DNA from: a virus
Reading direction: 5' to 3' (one strand)
Length of the DNA: 64,000 nt
Virus record (IMG/VR): IMGVR_UViG_3300005613_000011
Coordinates: 49,267 to 113,266 of that record
Shown: positions 27,822 to 36,041 of the stretch, piece after piece
Layout: the number at the start of each line of letters is the position of its first letter
Numbering within the stretch: the first letter of the stretch is position 1
The notes under the pieces: model-generated
The model's input: the letters and a program-made list of their open reading frames with translations, nothing else
Databases searched by the model: none
What the model was told of the DNA's origin: nothing
Made by a program: the position numbers and the translations under genes

Positions 27822-28669
27822 AAAATAATAGCACAAAAAAAACAATACTCGACATACTGAAAAAAGAATTTAGTATAAAGAAGAAGAAAAACAAAAAGAC
27901 TCCTAAAGAACAACCAGTTGAACTGTACGGGTCTAATACATCAATAAAAGATATATCATTTTCTGATATTAAGAAAAATGTTTCCTGGACGATAAGAGAT
28001 GATATTCTCGACTGGAGAAACTCTGATTTTGTTATATATATACAAAACAAGTTTAATGAAAAAATAGATTCGACCTGGGAATGCGATAAAGTCGCAATGG
28101 TTCTATTTTTTGGTAAGATTACAGACACATTAACAGAGATTGTAAGTTTTTGTGATAATATAGTAATCAAAGATTATATAGACTTTTTCATAGACAACTG
28201 GGCGGGTTATTACGTACAAGAGAAGGGGAATTTTACACTTTGGTATATGAATGAAAATGCTCCTATGAAGGATTTTTTTAAGCGTTATGATTATAACGAA
28301 AGTTTCAGGAAATATTTCTCGGCTACTAAAAAGAAAGATGATAACAAAGAGGTTACTTCAAAAGAAATAGAACACTATTATTATGCTGGTGGGCAAAGCT
28401 TGATACTTGAATATGGTTTGCTTCTTCCTCTCAATTGGTTGATAGAATGTAAAAAATATTCACTTGAACAGTCTGTTATTTACATAGTAGGAGCTTTTGG
28501 AGCATTGCATTCAAATGGTAATTGGAGAGAAGTTATTCAAAAGACAGAAAGTTTAAACCCTTATCCAGGTAGTTTCTTTGTACAAAATTGTGATAGTATA
28601 TTTGAAAAGTTAAATCTTGATATAAAATTAAACCTAGTATTTTCGGAAAGGAATTGGTGTAAGTTTTAA
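27818..28669 (+). CDS. Protein of unknown function (283 aa)
   Basis: ATG 27818 overlaps the methyltransferase TGA. The N-terminal 35 residues are very lysine-rich (KKEFSIKKKKNKKTPKEQ), followed by a helical and aromatic-rich body (FIDNWAGYYVQEKGNFTLWY, then YYYAGGQSLILEYGLLLPL). No catalytic motif is identified. It immediately precedes the IF3 gene (TAAATG), so the two are likely in the same operon. The basic N-terminus would allow nucleic-acid or ribosome contact, but this is speculation. Confidence 0.7.
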   Translation: MKNNSTKKTILDILKKEFSIKKKKNKKTPKEQPVELYGSNTSIKDISFSDIKKNVSWTIRDDILDWRNSDFVIYIQNKFNEKIDSTWECDKVAMVLFFGKITDTLTEIVSFCDNIVIKDYIDFFIDNWAGYYVQEKGNFTLWYMNENAPMKDFFKRYDYNESFRKYFSATKKKDDNKEVTSKEIEHYYYAGGQSLILEYGLLLPLNWLIECKKYSLEQSVIYIVGAFGALHSNGNWREVIQKTESLNPYPGSFFVQNCDSIFEKLNLDIKLNLVFSERNWCKF

Positions 28670-29170
28670 ATGAAAGAGATTTTAAACGAAAGGATCAAGT
28701 CAGAAATTTTATTTTTAATTGCAGAAGATGGTTCTACCATAGGTGCGGTTACTAGAGAAGAGGCGTTGCAGAGGTCGAGATCTGCCGGATTGGATCTCGT
28801 GCTCATTTCGCATAAAAATAATGATAAACCACCGGTTTGTAAGATATTGGATTATGGTAGGATGAAATATGAAGAGAAGAAAAACAACCACAATAAGAAG
28901 AAATCGGTAGTTACGAAGGAGATTAGGCTCAGAAATGCTATGAATATTTCAGATCATGATCTTGATATCAAGCATAGGCAGATGAGAAAATTTCTTGAGA
29001 AGAAAAATAAAGTAAAATATGTATTTGTTGTGAAGGGAAGACAGCGTAGAATGATGGACGAAGCAAAAGAAAAATTAAATGAAAATTTGTCTCAGTTTAA
29101 AGATATTGCTACGTGGGATGAACCAAAAACATCTGATGGTACAATAATTGTATTGTTGTCCCCAAAGTGA
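28670..29170 (+). CDS. infC: Translation initiation factor IF-3
   Basis: 166 residues covering both IF3 domains. N-domain: NERIKSEILFLIAEDGSTIG and the signature PPVCKILDYGRMKYEEKK (about 55-72). A lysine-rich linker follows (NNHNKKKSVV), then the C-domain TKEIRLRNAMNISDHDLDIK and VFVVKGRQRRMMDEA (about 80-166). Length and motif order match bacterial IF3 (about 170-180 residues). IF3 binds the 30S subunit, blocks 50S joining and rejects weak start codons. Unlike bacterial infC, which often starts with AUU, this copy starts with ATG. It occurs directly after an unknown gene (TAAATG). A phage copy could bias initiation during infection. Confidence 0.9.
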   Translation: MKEILNERIKSEILFLIAEDGSTIGAVTREEALQRSRSAGLDLVLISHKNNDKPPVCKILDYGRMKYEEKKNNHNKKKSVVTKEIRLRNAMNISDHDLDIKHRQMRKFLEKKNKVKYVFVVKGRQRRMMDEAKEKLNENLSQFKDIATWDEPKTSDGTIIVLLSPK

Positions 29171-29180
29171 TAGACGTTGT

Positions 29181-29189
29181 TGTTATAAT
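29181..29189 (+). promoter_or_regulatory. Candidate extended -10 promoter before the AAA+ gene
   Basis: TGTTATAAT at 29181-29189 matches the extended -10 consensus (TGnTATAAT). No convincing -35 is seen 17 bases upstream, which extended -10 promoters can lack. It would start a transcript about 33 bases before ATG 29229, which also has AAGGAAGA as a ribosome site. It lies in the 58-base gap after IF3. Confidence 0.35.
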
Positions 29190-29228
29190 AGATGCGGAAA
29201 TGGATTGTAACAGATAAGGAAGAATAAT

Positions 29229-30230
29229 ATGCCAAAGGAAAATGTGGATCAACACGAAGATGCATACAAGATTATGGGAACAAAGGAATTCAATGACGAG
29301 CTAATAGCTCTTCTAAAGATCCGCGCTCCGGTTGTTTTTCTCACCTGTCGTGAAGAAAAACGTATGCTGAATTATTTTAGGCATCTTTCTGAGGCTAGAG
29401 GTTTTAAGACGTATACGTGGGATCTTTGTAACGGTATTAGAAATCTGATCAGCGGCAAGCAGGAAAAAACAACTGGGGACGATTGTACTGAACCAGACAA
29501 TGCCTTGAATGTCATGATAGAGGAAGCAAGTAATGACAAAGATCAAAGAGTGAAGCTTGAAGCAAGCAAAATAAAAGGTAAGATTTATTTATTGCTGGAT
29601 TTTTATAAGTTTCTAGATGAACCAACTACTGAGCGTAGAATAAAAGAGTTTTCCAAAATCGATTCTATGACAACTATTATTTTGACCGGCCCGACTCTTG
29701 ATTTGCCAGTAAGTATTGAGAATCTATTCAGCGTCCTTGATTTTCCTTACCCTAACAATGAGGAAATCAGAGGTTCGATTACTAATCTTTTGAAAGCTGT
29801 TAAAAAGGAAAAGGTTGATCTGCATGATAAGTTGCAGAAACAGTTTAAAAAGGAACAGCATGAGATAATTGGTTCGGTTACAGGTTTGACACTTTCTGAA
29901 GCTCAAAAAGCGTTGTCTAAATCTGTTGTTGTAAAAGCCTCATTTGATATACCATCTATTCTTGCGGAGAAGAAGCAATATATTCGCAGGCGTGGTATTT
30001 TGGAATATTACGAACCCAATCTGACTATGGCAGATGTTGGTGGTTTGCATAGAATGGTCAGGTGGTTGAAGCACAGAAAGCTGGCGTTTAGTCCCGAAGC
30101 CAGAGAGTTCGGGATTCCAGCCTTAAAAGGTTTTCTTGCAGCTGGTGTTCCTGGATGCGTACTAGCTGATACGAAAATCATGATAAAAAAGATTTCTAGC
30201 GAAGGAAAACATAAAGTTATCGAATTTTAG
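29229..30230 (+). CDS. Ycf46-like AAA+ ATPase, N-terminal part plus N-intein
   Basis: 333 residues. Residues 1-309 are the N-extein: an N-terminal domain (VVFLTCREEKRMLNYFRHLS, ILTGPTLDLP), then the AAA+ entry typical of Ycf46 (VRWLKHRKLAFSPEAREFGI, GVPG). Cys310 opens an intein (CVLADTKIMIKKISSEGK) exactly inside the Walker A P-loop. The frame stops at TAG 30228-30230 after only 24 intein residues. The rest of the intein and the rest of the ATPase are in the next gene, one base out of phase. Trans-splicing would give GVPG-SGKS, a correct P-loop. Either a natural split intein or a one-base insertion in the T4 tract 30225-30228 explains this. Confidence 0.85.
   Translation: MPKENVDQHEDAYKIMGTKEFNDELIALLKIRAPVVFLTCREEKRMLNYFRHLSEARGFKTYTWDLCNGIRNLISGKQEKTTGDDCTEPDNALNVMIEEASNDKDQRVKLEASKIKGKIYLLLDFYKFLDEPTTERRIKEFSKIDSMTTIILTGPTLDLPVSIENLFSVLDFPYPNNEEIRGSITNLLKAVKKEKVDLHDKLQKQFKKEQHEIIGSVTGLTLSEAQKALSKSVVVKASFDIPSILAEKKQYIRRRGILEYYEPNLTMADVGGLHRMVRWLKHRKLAFSPEAREFGIPALKGFLAAGVPGCVLADTKIMIKKISSEGKHKVIEF
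30156..30227 (+). mobile_element. N-terminal intein segment (24 aa) in the AAA+ P-loop
   Basis: Begins with Cys and block A (CVLADTKIM) and ends HKVIEF before TAG. Its size resembles atypical split inteins whose N-part is about 25 residues, such as the phage TerL intein from Ace Lake metagenomes. With one T removed from 30225-30228 it would run on into the C-part as a 168-residue mini-intein. No endonuclease is present. Confidence 0.75.
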
Positions 30231-30282
30231 AAGTTTAAGAGAGATTTCAGAAAACCACCAAGAAGCAGATGGAGAAACTATT

Positions 30283-30660
30283 ATGCAAATTGGAGAAGAA
30301 ACAGAGATTACAATATCTGATTTTTTTAAATTAACAGCAAAAGAAGGAGGGAAATACAAGGTGAGTACACCAGATGGGTGGTGTGATTTAGGAGAACTGG
30401 TCAAGAAAAAGAACAAGAAGTGTTATTCGATTAGGCTTGATAATGGAATGGCAATGGCTGGTTCTGAAGATCACTTAGTTGAGACAAAAGAAGGATGGAA
30501 AAAACTCAAAGATTTAGAAGTTGAAAACGATATGATTTTAACGTCTGATGGTTTTTGTGAGTTAGTTACTATAGAAAGTATTGGTGTTCATGATACTTAT
30601 GATTTCGAGGTTTTGAGTGAAAAACACAGGTATTTTGCGAATGGAATTGTATCACACAAT
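30283..30660 (+). mobile_element. C-terminal intein segment (126 aa)
   Basis: Carries the splicing blocks F and G (FEVLSEKHRYF and NGIVSHN) and a block-B-like SEDHL, and ends in the His-Asn pair required for cyclisation, followed by Ser +1. It completes the 24-residue segment at 30156. The insertion point is inside the host Walker A motif. Confidence 0.8.
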
Positions 30661-31386
30661 TCAGGTAAAAGCTTGATTGCAAAGGCATGTTCTAGCGAAT
30701 ACGGGATTCCTTTGCTCCGTCTTGATTTTGGAGCGTTGTTTAGATCACATGTTGGAGAATCAGAGGCCACAACAAGAGATGCTATTAAACTGGCCGAGGC
30801 ATGTGCTCCGAGCGCCCTTTGGTGTGATGAAGTAGAAAAAGGCTTGTCAGGAACTAAGTCAAGCGGTTCGACGGACGGTGGTACTACCGATAGGGTTGTG
30901 TCTACTTTTTTGACTTGGATGCAAGAAAAGACATCTGAGGTCTTTGTGGTGGCAACTGCAAATGATATAGAAAAGATTCCCGTTCCATTTTACAGGCGTT
31001 TTGATGAAATCTTTTTCGTAGATTTTCCGAATAAGGAAGAAAGGGTAGAAATCGCTCAGGTGTTGTTGAGAAGATACAAAAGGGATTATAAGAAATTTGA
31101 TTGTGAAAGAATTGCTGAACTATCTAATTTGTATACCGGATCAGAAATAGAGAAGGCAATTACTATCGGGCTGTTTGAAGCGTTCGAACATAAAAGAAAA
31201 TTGACTACGGATGATATTGTCAATGCTTTTAATACGTTTACTCCTCAATATAAAATGAGGGAAGAGTATTTTGATAATATGAGAGATCATGCACAATCTT
31301 GTGGTTTTGTATTTGCGAACGAAGAAGTAAAAGAAAGTGCTGAAGGCGCCGGGGGCGATAGTATAGGAATAGATTTAAGCGAATAA
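30283..31386 (+). CDS. C-intein plus C-terminal part of the Ycf46-like AAA+ ATPase
   Basis: ATG 30283 has GGAG eight bases upstream. Residues 1-126 are the C-intein: GEETEITISDFFKL, SEDHLVETKEGWKKL (block B-like), TYDFEVLSEKHRYF (block F), ANGIVSHN (block G) before Ser127. Residues 127-367 continue the ATPase: SGKSLIAKACSSEYGIPLLR, Walker B ALWCDEVEKG, FLTWMQEKTSEVFVVATAND (sensor 1), RRFDEIFFVDFPNKEER (arginine finger region). These match the Ycf46 family, whose biological role is poorly known. The same frame is open upstream of this ATG back past the previous stop, so the start may be artificial if the upstream gene has a one-base error. Confidence 0.8.
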   Translation: MQIGEETEITISDFFKLTAKEGGKYKVSTPDGWCDLGELVKKKNKKCYSIRLDNGMAMAGSEDHLVETKEGWKKLKDLEVENDMILTSDGFCELVTIESIGVHDTYDFEVLSEKHRYFANGIVSHNSGKSLIAKACSSEYGIPLLRLDFGALFRSHVGESEATTRDAIKLAEACAPSALWCDEVEKGLSGTKSSGSTDGGTTDRVVSTFLTWMQEKTSEVFVVATANDIEKIPVPFYRRFDEIFFVDFPNKEERVEIAQVLLRRYKRDYKKFDCERIAELSNLYTGSEIEKAITIGLFEAFEHKRKLTTDDIVNAFNTFTPQYKMREEYFDNMRDHAQSCGFVFANEEVKESAEGAGGDSIGIDLSE

Positions 31387-31420
31387 AAGATAAATTTGTT
31401 ATATCCGTATTAATTAAAAC

Positions 31421-32218
31421 GTGAAAGATATATCTAATATTAAATCTAAGTACGAGAAGTATTATGCCAAGAAATGTTTTGGCGGGACTAGTATATCTCT
31501 TTGTCCACATGGGGAGAAGTGTGTATGTAAGATAGCTGCTGAAATCAGAGCTTACATGCATTGTATCATACCCCATCCATATTACAAATATACGATATGG
31601 GATTTTACTGGTTTAATAAATCGGAAAATGGCGTTACCAGCGAAAGTTGTTAGTGACGCAAAAGAAGTTTTACTTAATTATTGCTGGTATGGTGTGACTT
31701 TGGACGATTTACAACTCTATGCGAATAACAAAGATGAATTGAAATTAGATCAAAAATCCATAATGAATGCCAGGCGTACAAATGGTACTAATTTGATTAT
31801 ATATTCTCCTAGCAAATCACAAACAGGGAAAACTCTTTTGGCTTCTATAGCAATGAGAGAAGCAATAAAGCAGAGATCGAAACCAGGTCATTTTGTTGAT
31901 ACATATGACTGGATATCATTTGTTATGCTTAAGGACTTAATAAGGAAAAAGAGCGATAAAGTTTCATATCTCGAATCTTGTGATTGGTTGGTGGTAGATA
32001 ATATTGTTAATGATACCGGAGTCTCCAGGGCATCCGAATCTTACATCTCTTCTATAATAGATCCGTTTTTTACCGAAAGACTAGAAGACGGATTTCCGAC
32101 AATATTTGTATTTAAGTTTGATATAGAAGAAGAATCGATTAGATGGGAAGAAAAATTTGGTTTGGCTATAGCAAATGTAGTTAAGAATTATTCAAAATAT
32201 AAAATAAAATTGTTTTGA
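31421..32218 (+). CDS. DnaC/IstB-like helicase loader (putative)
   Basis: 265 residues from GTG 31421. The N-terminus has a Cys-rich patch (SLCPHGEKCVCKIAAEI) that may bind zinc. The P-loop is YSPSKSQTGKTLLASIA (about 128-144), where the first Gly/Ala of Walker A is replaced. A DnaC-like Walker B region is LESCDWLVVDNIVND (about 188-202). Length and arrangement fit a helicase loader. The next gene, one base away, is the DnaB-like helicase, which supports the call. Loaders place the ring helicase on DNA using ATP. The weak Walker A lowers certainty. Confidence 0.6.
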   Translation: MKDISNIKSKYEKYYAKKCFGGTSISLCPHGEKCVCKIAAEIRAYMHCIIPHPYYKYTIWDFTGLINRKMALPAKVVSDAKEVLLNYCWYGVTLDDLQLYANNKDELKLDQKSIMNARRTNGTNLIIYSPSKSQTGKTLLASIAMREAIKQRSKPGHFVDTYDWISFVMLKDLIRKKSDKVSYLESCDWLVVDNIVNDTGVSRASESYISSIIDPFFTERLEDGFPTIFVFKFDIEEESIRWEEKFGLAIANVVKNYSKYKIKLF

Positions 32219-32219
32219 T

Positions 32220-33725
32220 ATGAGTGAAAAAGATAAACTACAAAACGAGATGGACTTTTTGAGTCTGTTGTTAAGGCACAAAGATCTTGTTGATGAATGG
32301 ATATCAGAAGGACCGGAGATTAAATTCTTTGATGAAATTCATCATCCTATTCTCGATGCTGTAAGAGTTGCATTTAATCAAAATGTGTTGTTAACAAGAA
32401 GGCAATTTGTAGATATACTGAAAGCTGGACCATATAAAAAAGTCGATATTATCTCCCAAGAGTATCTCTATAATAGGATCAATCATAATATCTCAAATGC
32501 CAAAAGAGATGATTTTTATCATTTGAGATCTAAGATTGTAGAATCTCACATTTCTAAATATATAGTCTCTTATATAGACGATTATAGCAGGGAATTGAAG
32601 GATAAAGGAGGGTTGTTTGCATCAAAGAAATTATCTTCTCGCTTGTCTCGTTTGATGGTTGACAGTGAAGATACAAAGCAAGCCGTTTACGAGGATGTTC
32701 GTGAATATTATCCTGACTATATCAAAGAGATAGAAGAAAAAGCATCTAAAGAAGATGAAGATATTATTACTTGTGGGATTAAAGAGATAGATTATGCTAT
32801 GGTCGTTGGTTTTGCCCCTGGTACTTTGACATTGTTTTGTGCAGATGTTGGAGCTTATAAAAGTACTATGATGCTAAACATAGCCGTTAACATATGGAAA
32901 TCTGGCGATAAAAATGTTTTAGTTGTCCCTCTTGAGATGCCGAGAAGTCTATGGTTACAAAAAATGATGTCAAGAGAGACAAAGATACCATTTGATAAAA
33001 TCCAACATCCAAAGATGCTTAATGAAGAGGATTGGAATAAATTAAAAAATGAGAGTCAAAAATGGGATAATTTGAAAAAGTTCTATATTATGGAGGCACC
33101 TGAAAGAATACCTATCTCATATTTGAGAAGAGAAATTGAAAAACATATAGACAGTTTTAAACCTGATGTAGTTATAGTTGATTATATTGCCAATTTGGTA
33201 TCCGAGAGAAGCTGGGAATCTCTTAGAAGTGACGAACAAATAGGTAATATGCTTAAAGATTTGCGCCAGCTTGGTCGTCCTGGCGGGATGGGTCTACATA
33301 AGGGAGGTTTTTCTGTTATTTCTGGAGCACAAATAAACAGGGAAGGGTTGAAGAGATATAGGAAAAGTGGAGCAGTTAAAGGAAGTTTCTTTTCCGAAGA
33401 CATTCACGGTTCTCATCAGTATTCAGCAGACGCAGATAATATTTTCGGACAGATGAAAGATATGAGCAATAGTGATCGTTTGCATATATTTGTCATAAAG
33501 ACCAGGTATGGAAGAGGAATTTTCCCGAACGGTTCCAGTAAAACTGCTCTTGAGGTACAGGGGAATATAGGTCTTATTAAAGGGGAGAATACTGATTGGA
33601 TTGACGAGATAGCTCAAGAAACTATTCTGTCGAAAGTTGACGATCCTTTAGAAGACTTTGATGCCAGCGAACTTGGTTTGGTCACTGATGGAGATTTGCC
33701 TTGGGGAGATATTGAGAAGATATGA
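32220..33725 (+). CDS. DnaB-like replicative helicase with altered P-loop
   Basis: 501 residues: an N-terminal helical domain (1-170) followed by a RecA-fold ATPase (CGIKEIDYAMVVGFAPGTL, then LVVPLEMPRSLWLQKMMSR, DVVIVDYIANL as Walker B, and FSVISGAQINREGLKR). The Walker A is AlaAspValGlyAlaTyrLysSer (208-215), with Tyr213 in place of the nearly invariant Gly before Lys214. It forms a ring helicase for the phage fork. It sits between the putative loader (1-base gap) and the primase zinc domain (ATGA overlap), a classic replisome cluster. The sequence is otherwise intact, so it is more likely a variant than a dead gene. Confidence 0.8.
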   Translation: MSEKDKLQNEMDFLSLLLRHKDLVDEWISEGPEIKFFDEIHHPILDAVRVAFNQNVLLTRRQFVDILKAGPYKKVDIISQEYLYNRINHNISNAKRDDFYHLRSKIVESHISKYIVSYIDDYSRELKDKGGLFASKKLSSRLSRLMVDSEDTKQAVYEDVREYYPDYIKEIEEKASKEDEDIITCGIKEIDYAMVVGFAPGTLTLFCADVGAYKSTMMLNIAVNIWKSGDKNVLVVPLEMPRSLWLQKMMSRETKIPFDKIQHPKMLNEEDWNKLKNESQKWDNLKKFYIMEAPERIPISYLRREIEKHIDSFKPDVVIVDYIANLVSERSWESLRSDEQIGNMLKDLRQLGRPGGMGLHKGGFSVISGAQINREGLKRYRKSGAVKGSFFSEDIHGSHQYSADADNIFGQMKDMSNSDRLHIFVIKTRYGRGIFPNGSSKTALEVQGNIGLIKGENTDWIDEIAQETILSKVDDPLEDFDASELGLVTDGDLPWGDIEKI

Positions 33726-34402
33726 TGAGAGACAGTCTACATACACTTCATTCTATTAGAAAAAAACATAAGATAGTTGACTATCTCGATTCTAAGGGAA
33801 TTCAACCAGTAGGATCTTATGGAGATAAATTCTCTTACCTGTGTCCTCTCCATAAAGAATCTCAGCCTTCTTTCGTAGTATATTTGCCACAAAAAGAAGA
33901 TGAATATGAGAATTATTTTTGTTTTGGATGCAAACAAAACGGTTGCATTATATCTTTGTATTCAAAATTAGAGAGTGTCTCTTGGAAAGATGCGATCATT
34001 GCGCTTTCAGATGATTTGGAAATTACTGAAACAAGTGAAATAGATTTTCTTGTCAAAATATTAAATAATCAGATTGGCAACGAAGATCCTAATGATGTAA
34101 ATGAAATTGGCAGATTGTCTCTTAGCCTAAGTCTTATCGGGTATATGCATGCCAAGTACACAAAATGCGATACTGAAGAAATGGAATTTCTTGAAAATTT
34201 TTACAGGAAAATTGATGAAATAGTTGAAAAAGAAAGTTTAGAAGACATGCAAAAATTATATCTTTATGTTATGGATAAAATAGTGGAGAAAAGAGACGGA
34301 GAAGAATTGACTCCATTTTTGTATAGGCAAAAAGAGTGGGAAAACCGAGAAAGACAGAAAATAATAGAATGTGCTAAGGCATATGAAAGGATAGGTAATT
34401 GA
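33722..34402 (+). CDS. Primase zinc-binding (CHC2) domain protein
   Basis: 226 residues. The first about 100 match the DnaG zinc domain: KIVDYLDSKGIQPVGSYGDK, CPLHKESQPSFVVY, then NYFCFGCKQNGCIISLYSKL. These Cys/His positions form the CHC2 zinc ribbon that reads template. The catalytic TOPRIM part is not here but in a separate gene at 46730, about 12 kb away. The C-terminal half is helical and acidic. ATG overlaps the helicase stop and its own stop overlaps the next start. With the helicase next to it, it probably acts at the fork, working in trans with the TOPRIM protein. Confidence 0.8.
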   Translation: MMRDSLHTLHSIRKKHKIVDYLDSKGIQPVGSYGDKFSYLCPLHKESQPSFVVYLPQKEDEYENYFCFGCKQNGCIISLYSKLESVSWKDAIIALSDDLEITETSEIDFLVKILNNQIGNEDPNDVNEIGRLSLSLSLIGYMHAKYTKCDTEEMEFLENFYRKIDEIVEKESLEDMQKLYLYVMDKIVEKRDGEELTPFLYRQKEWENRERQKIIECAKAYERIGN

Positions 34403-35283
34403 ATATCATTAATACTATTATAAATAAGGATGTTTTAGAAGGTCTCAAAGATATAACAGACGAAATTGTTTCGTTGACAACTACCTCACCTCCGTATAAC
34501 GTTTTAAGTGGTTCAAAAAATTATGATTCTATAGACGATGATTTGCCATATAAAGAATATCTTGATTGGCTTAAGAAAGTTTTTACTGAAGTATTCAGAG
34601 TGACACGCCCCGGCGGTAGGTGCGCTATTAATATTGACGCAATGACCAACAGGCAAGACGATAAAGATCAAGAATATGTAAGATGCATATATGCACATTT
34701 ATATAACATAATGACAGAAATAGGTTGGAAGTTCAGGACTGAAATTTGCTGGTATAAGCAAAATACTGTTGGGAAAAAAACAGCTCATGGTAGTTGGGAC
34801 TCGTGTTCTAACCCTGTTATTAAGAGAAACCATGAATATGTTCTTGTATTTTCAAAAGATTCTTGGAGACTGGAAGGAGATGATGAGTTATCTGATATGA
34901 CTTCGGAAGAATTTCTTAGGTATACTATGAGCTGTTGGGGAGTTGAGAATAAAGACAGAATCGCTCCTGAAACTAGGAATCTTTGTGGTCATCCATGCCC
35001 ATTTTGTGAAGAACTTGTCAAGCGTTTGATAAAGCTATTTTCTTATCGTGGGGATTTGGTACTTGATCCTTTTAATGGGACTGGCACTACAACTTGTGTA
35101 GCAAAAAAACTATCAAGGAATTATATAGGAATAGATATAAGCGAAGATTATTGCGAGTATGCCAGGCAACGTACCGCTCAAGTGATTGATCTATTTGAGG
35201 TAAAATATATTCCTAGATCTGAAAGATTAAAACGAAAAAAAAAGAAAGAAGAAAAAGTAGAGGATATGTTTGCAAGTGACTGA
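34399..35283 (+). CDS. Beta-class DNA amino-methyltransferase (N4-cytosine or N6-adenine)
   Basis: 294 residues from TTG 34399, overlapping the previous TGA. The catalytic motif comes first (TTSPPYNVLSGSKNY, SPPY at about 31-34) and the SAM-binding motif last (LDPFNGTGTTTCVAKKLSR, about 222-240), the order of the beta group. ARPGGRCAIN-like and WYKQNTVGKKTAHGSWDS segments are typical. The C-terminus is lysine-rich. SPPY is common in N4-cytosine enzymes but not exclusive to them, so the base is undecided. It is the third methyltransferase in the window without a restriction partner. Confidence 0.85.
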   Translation: MNIINTIINKDVLEGLKDITDEIVSLTTTSPPYNVLSGSKNYDSIDDDLPYKEYLDWLKKVFTEVFRVTRPGGRCAINIDAMTNRQDDKDQEYVRCIYAHLYNIMTEIGWKFRTEICWYKQNTVGKKTAHGSWDSCSNPVIKRNHEYVLVFSKDSWRLEGDDELSDMTSEEFLRYTMSCWGVENKDRIAPETRNLCGHPCPFCEELVKRLIKLFSYRGDLVLDPFNGTGTTTCVAKKLSRNYIGIDISEDYCEYARQRTAQVIDLFEVKYIPRSERLKRKKKKEEKVEDMFASD

Positions 35284-35746
35284 ACCTGAGAATAATTTTG
35301 AATTTGAATTACACTTTTCTGACCTGACTATACTTGAAGGTGATGGAGAGTATGCTGAGGTCAAAAAGATCATGGAAAGTGGATTGTATAAGGACGCTAC
35401 ATGGATGTTGCGTTCTGATTTGACTATAGATTTTCCTGCTGGTTCTTGTATACTGATTTTACATTTCTATAGTGACGGGAATATATATATAATGGATTAC
35501 AAGTCGTCAGTATCGGATGTATTTTACAACCCTGACATACCTTGTATCTCGATGTGGGCGCAGGAAAATGGTTGGAATATTCCTCAGCCTCATCCTGACC
35601 TGATTAAGACAGGACTAGATTTCTGGAAGCATTTTTGGGATACGAGAATTATTGATTCTGATTATTTAGACCAGAAATACGGAGAAAGACATATTGTCGA
35701 TTATGTCGATGATGATATAGACGACGATATAGAGGAAGATAAATGA
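35270..35746 (+). CDS. Protein of unknown function (158 aa)
   Basis: TTG 35270 is the longest start, overlapping the methyltransferase end by 14 bases; GTG 35276 is an alternative. The product is acidic and aromatic-rich (SCILILHFYSDGNIYIMDYK, CISMWAQENGWNIPQPHPDL) and ends in a run of Asp/Glu (VDDDIDDDIEEDK). No family is recognised. The acidic tail could mimic DNA or bind a basic partner. The stop overlaps the following ATG, so it is operonic with the replication genes. Confidence 0.65.
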   Translation: MQVTEPENNFEFELHFSDLTILEGDGEYAEVKKIMESGLYKDATWMLRSDLTIDFPAGSCILILHFYSDGNIYIMDYKSSVSDVFYNPDIPCISMWAQENGWNIPQPHPDLIKTGLDFWKHFWDTRIIDSDYLDQKYGERHIVDYVDDDIDDDIEEDK

Positions 35747-35967
35747 GAACCGTTTCTTGTCCATTTTGCGGTAAAGCATATGATATAGAATATGATCATT
35801 TTTTTGGTAAGATATGTAAATGTGGATTTGATATACCTCCAGATGAAGACATTGATCTTGTTAAAAAAAATAAAATAAAGAATGAAGAATTAAAGCAAAT
35901 AGCTATTGGTTCTGTAAAAGCCAAATACTCTTTTTTGAAGAGTATGAATCGTGAGGTTCAAAGGTAA
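35743..35967 (+). CDS. Small zinc-finger protein (74 aa)
   Basis: ATG overlaps the previous TGA. CPFCGKAYDIEYDHFFGK then ICKCGFDIPPDEDID supplies two cysteine pairs (CxxC and CxC), a likely zinc site near the N-terminus. The rest is a charged helix. No named family. It is followed by a 74-base gap containing the second copy of the IscB-leader repeat. Confidence 0.65.
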   Translation: MRTVSCPFCGKAYDIEYDHFFGKICKCGFDIPPDEDIDLVKKNKIKNEELKQIAIGSVKAKYSFLKSMNREVQR

Positions 35968-35971
35968 TTAC

Positions 35972-36026
35972 TTGGTTAGGGATCTTTAACTAGGAAAGTT
36001 AATGCAGAAGTTATTAGAAAAGTTTA
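35972..36026 (+). repeat. Repeat copy 2 (IscB left-end-like)
   Basis: It matches the segment at 25862-25917, including an exact 23-base run at 36002-36024 (ATGCAGAAG ... AAAAGTT). Here there is no IscB gene downstream; the next ATG is at 36042 after AAAAGGAAATTTCGAC, which supplies a ribosome site. It may be a footprint of a lost IscB element or a shared regulatory leader. Confidence 0.7.
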
Positions 36027-36041
36027 AAAGGAAATTTCGAC

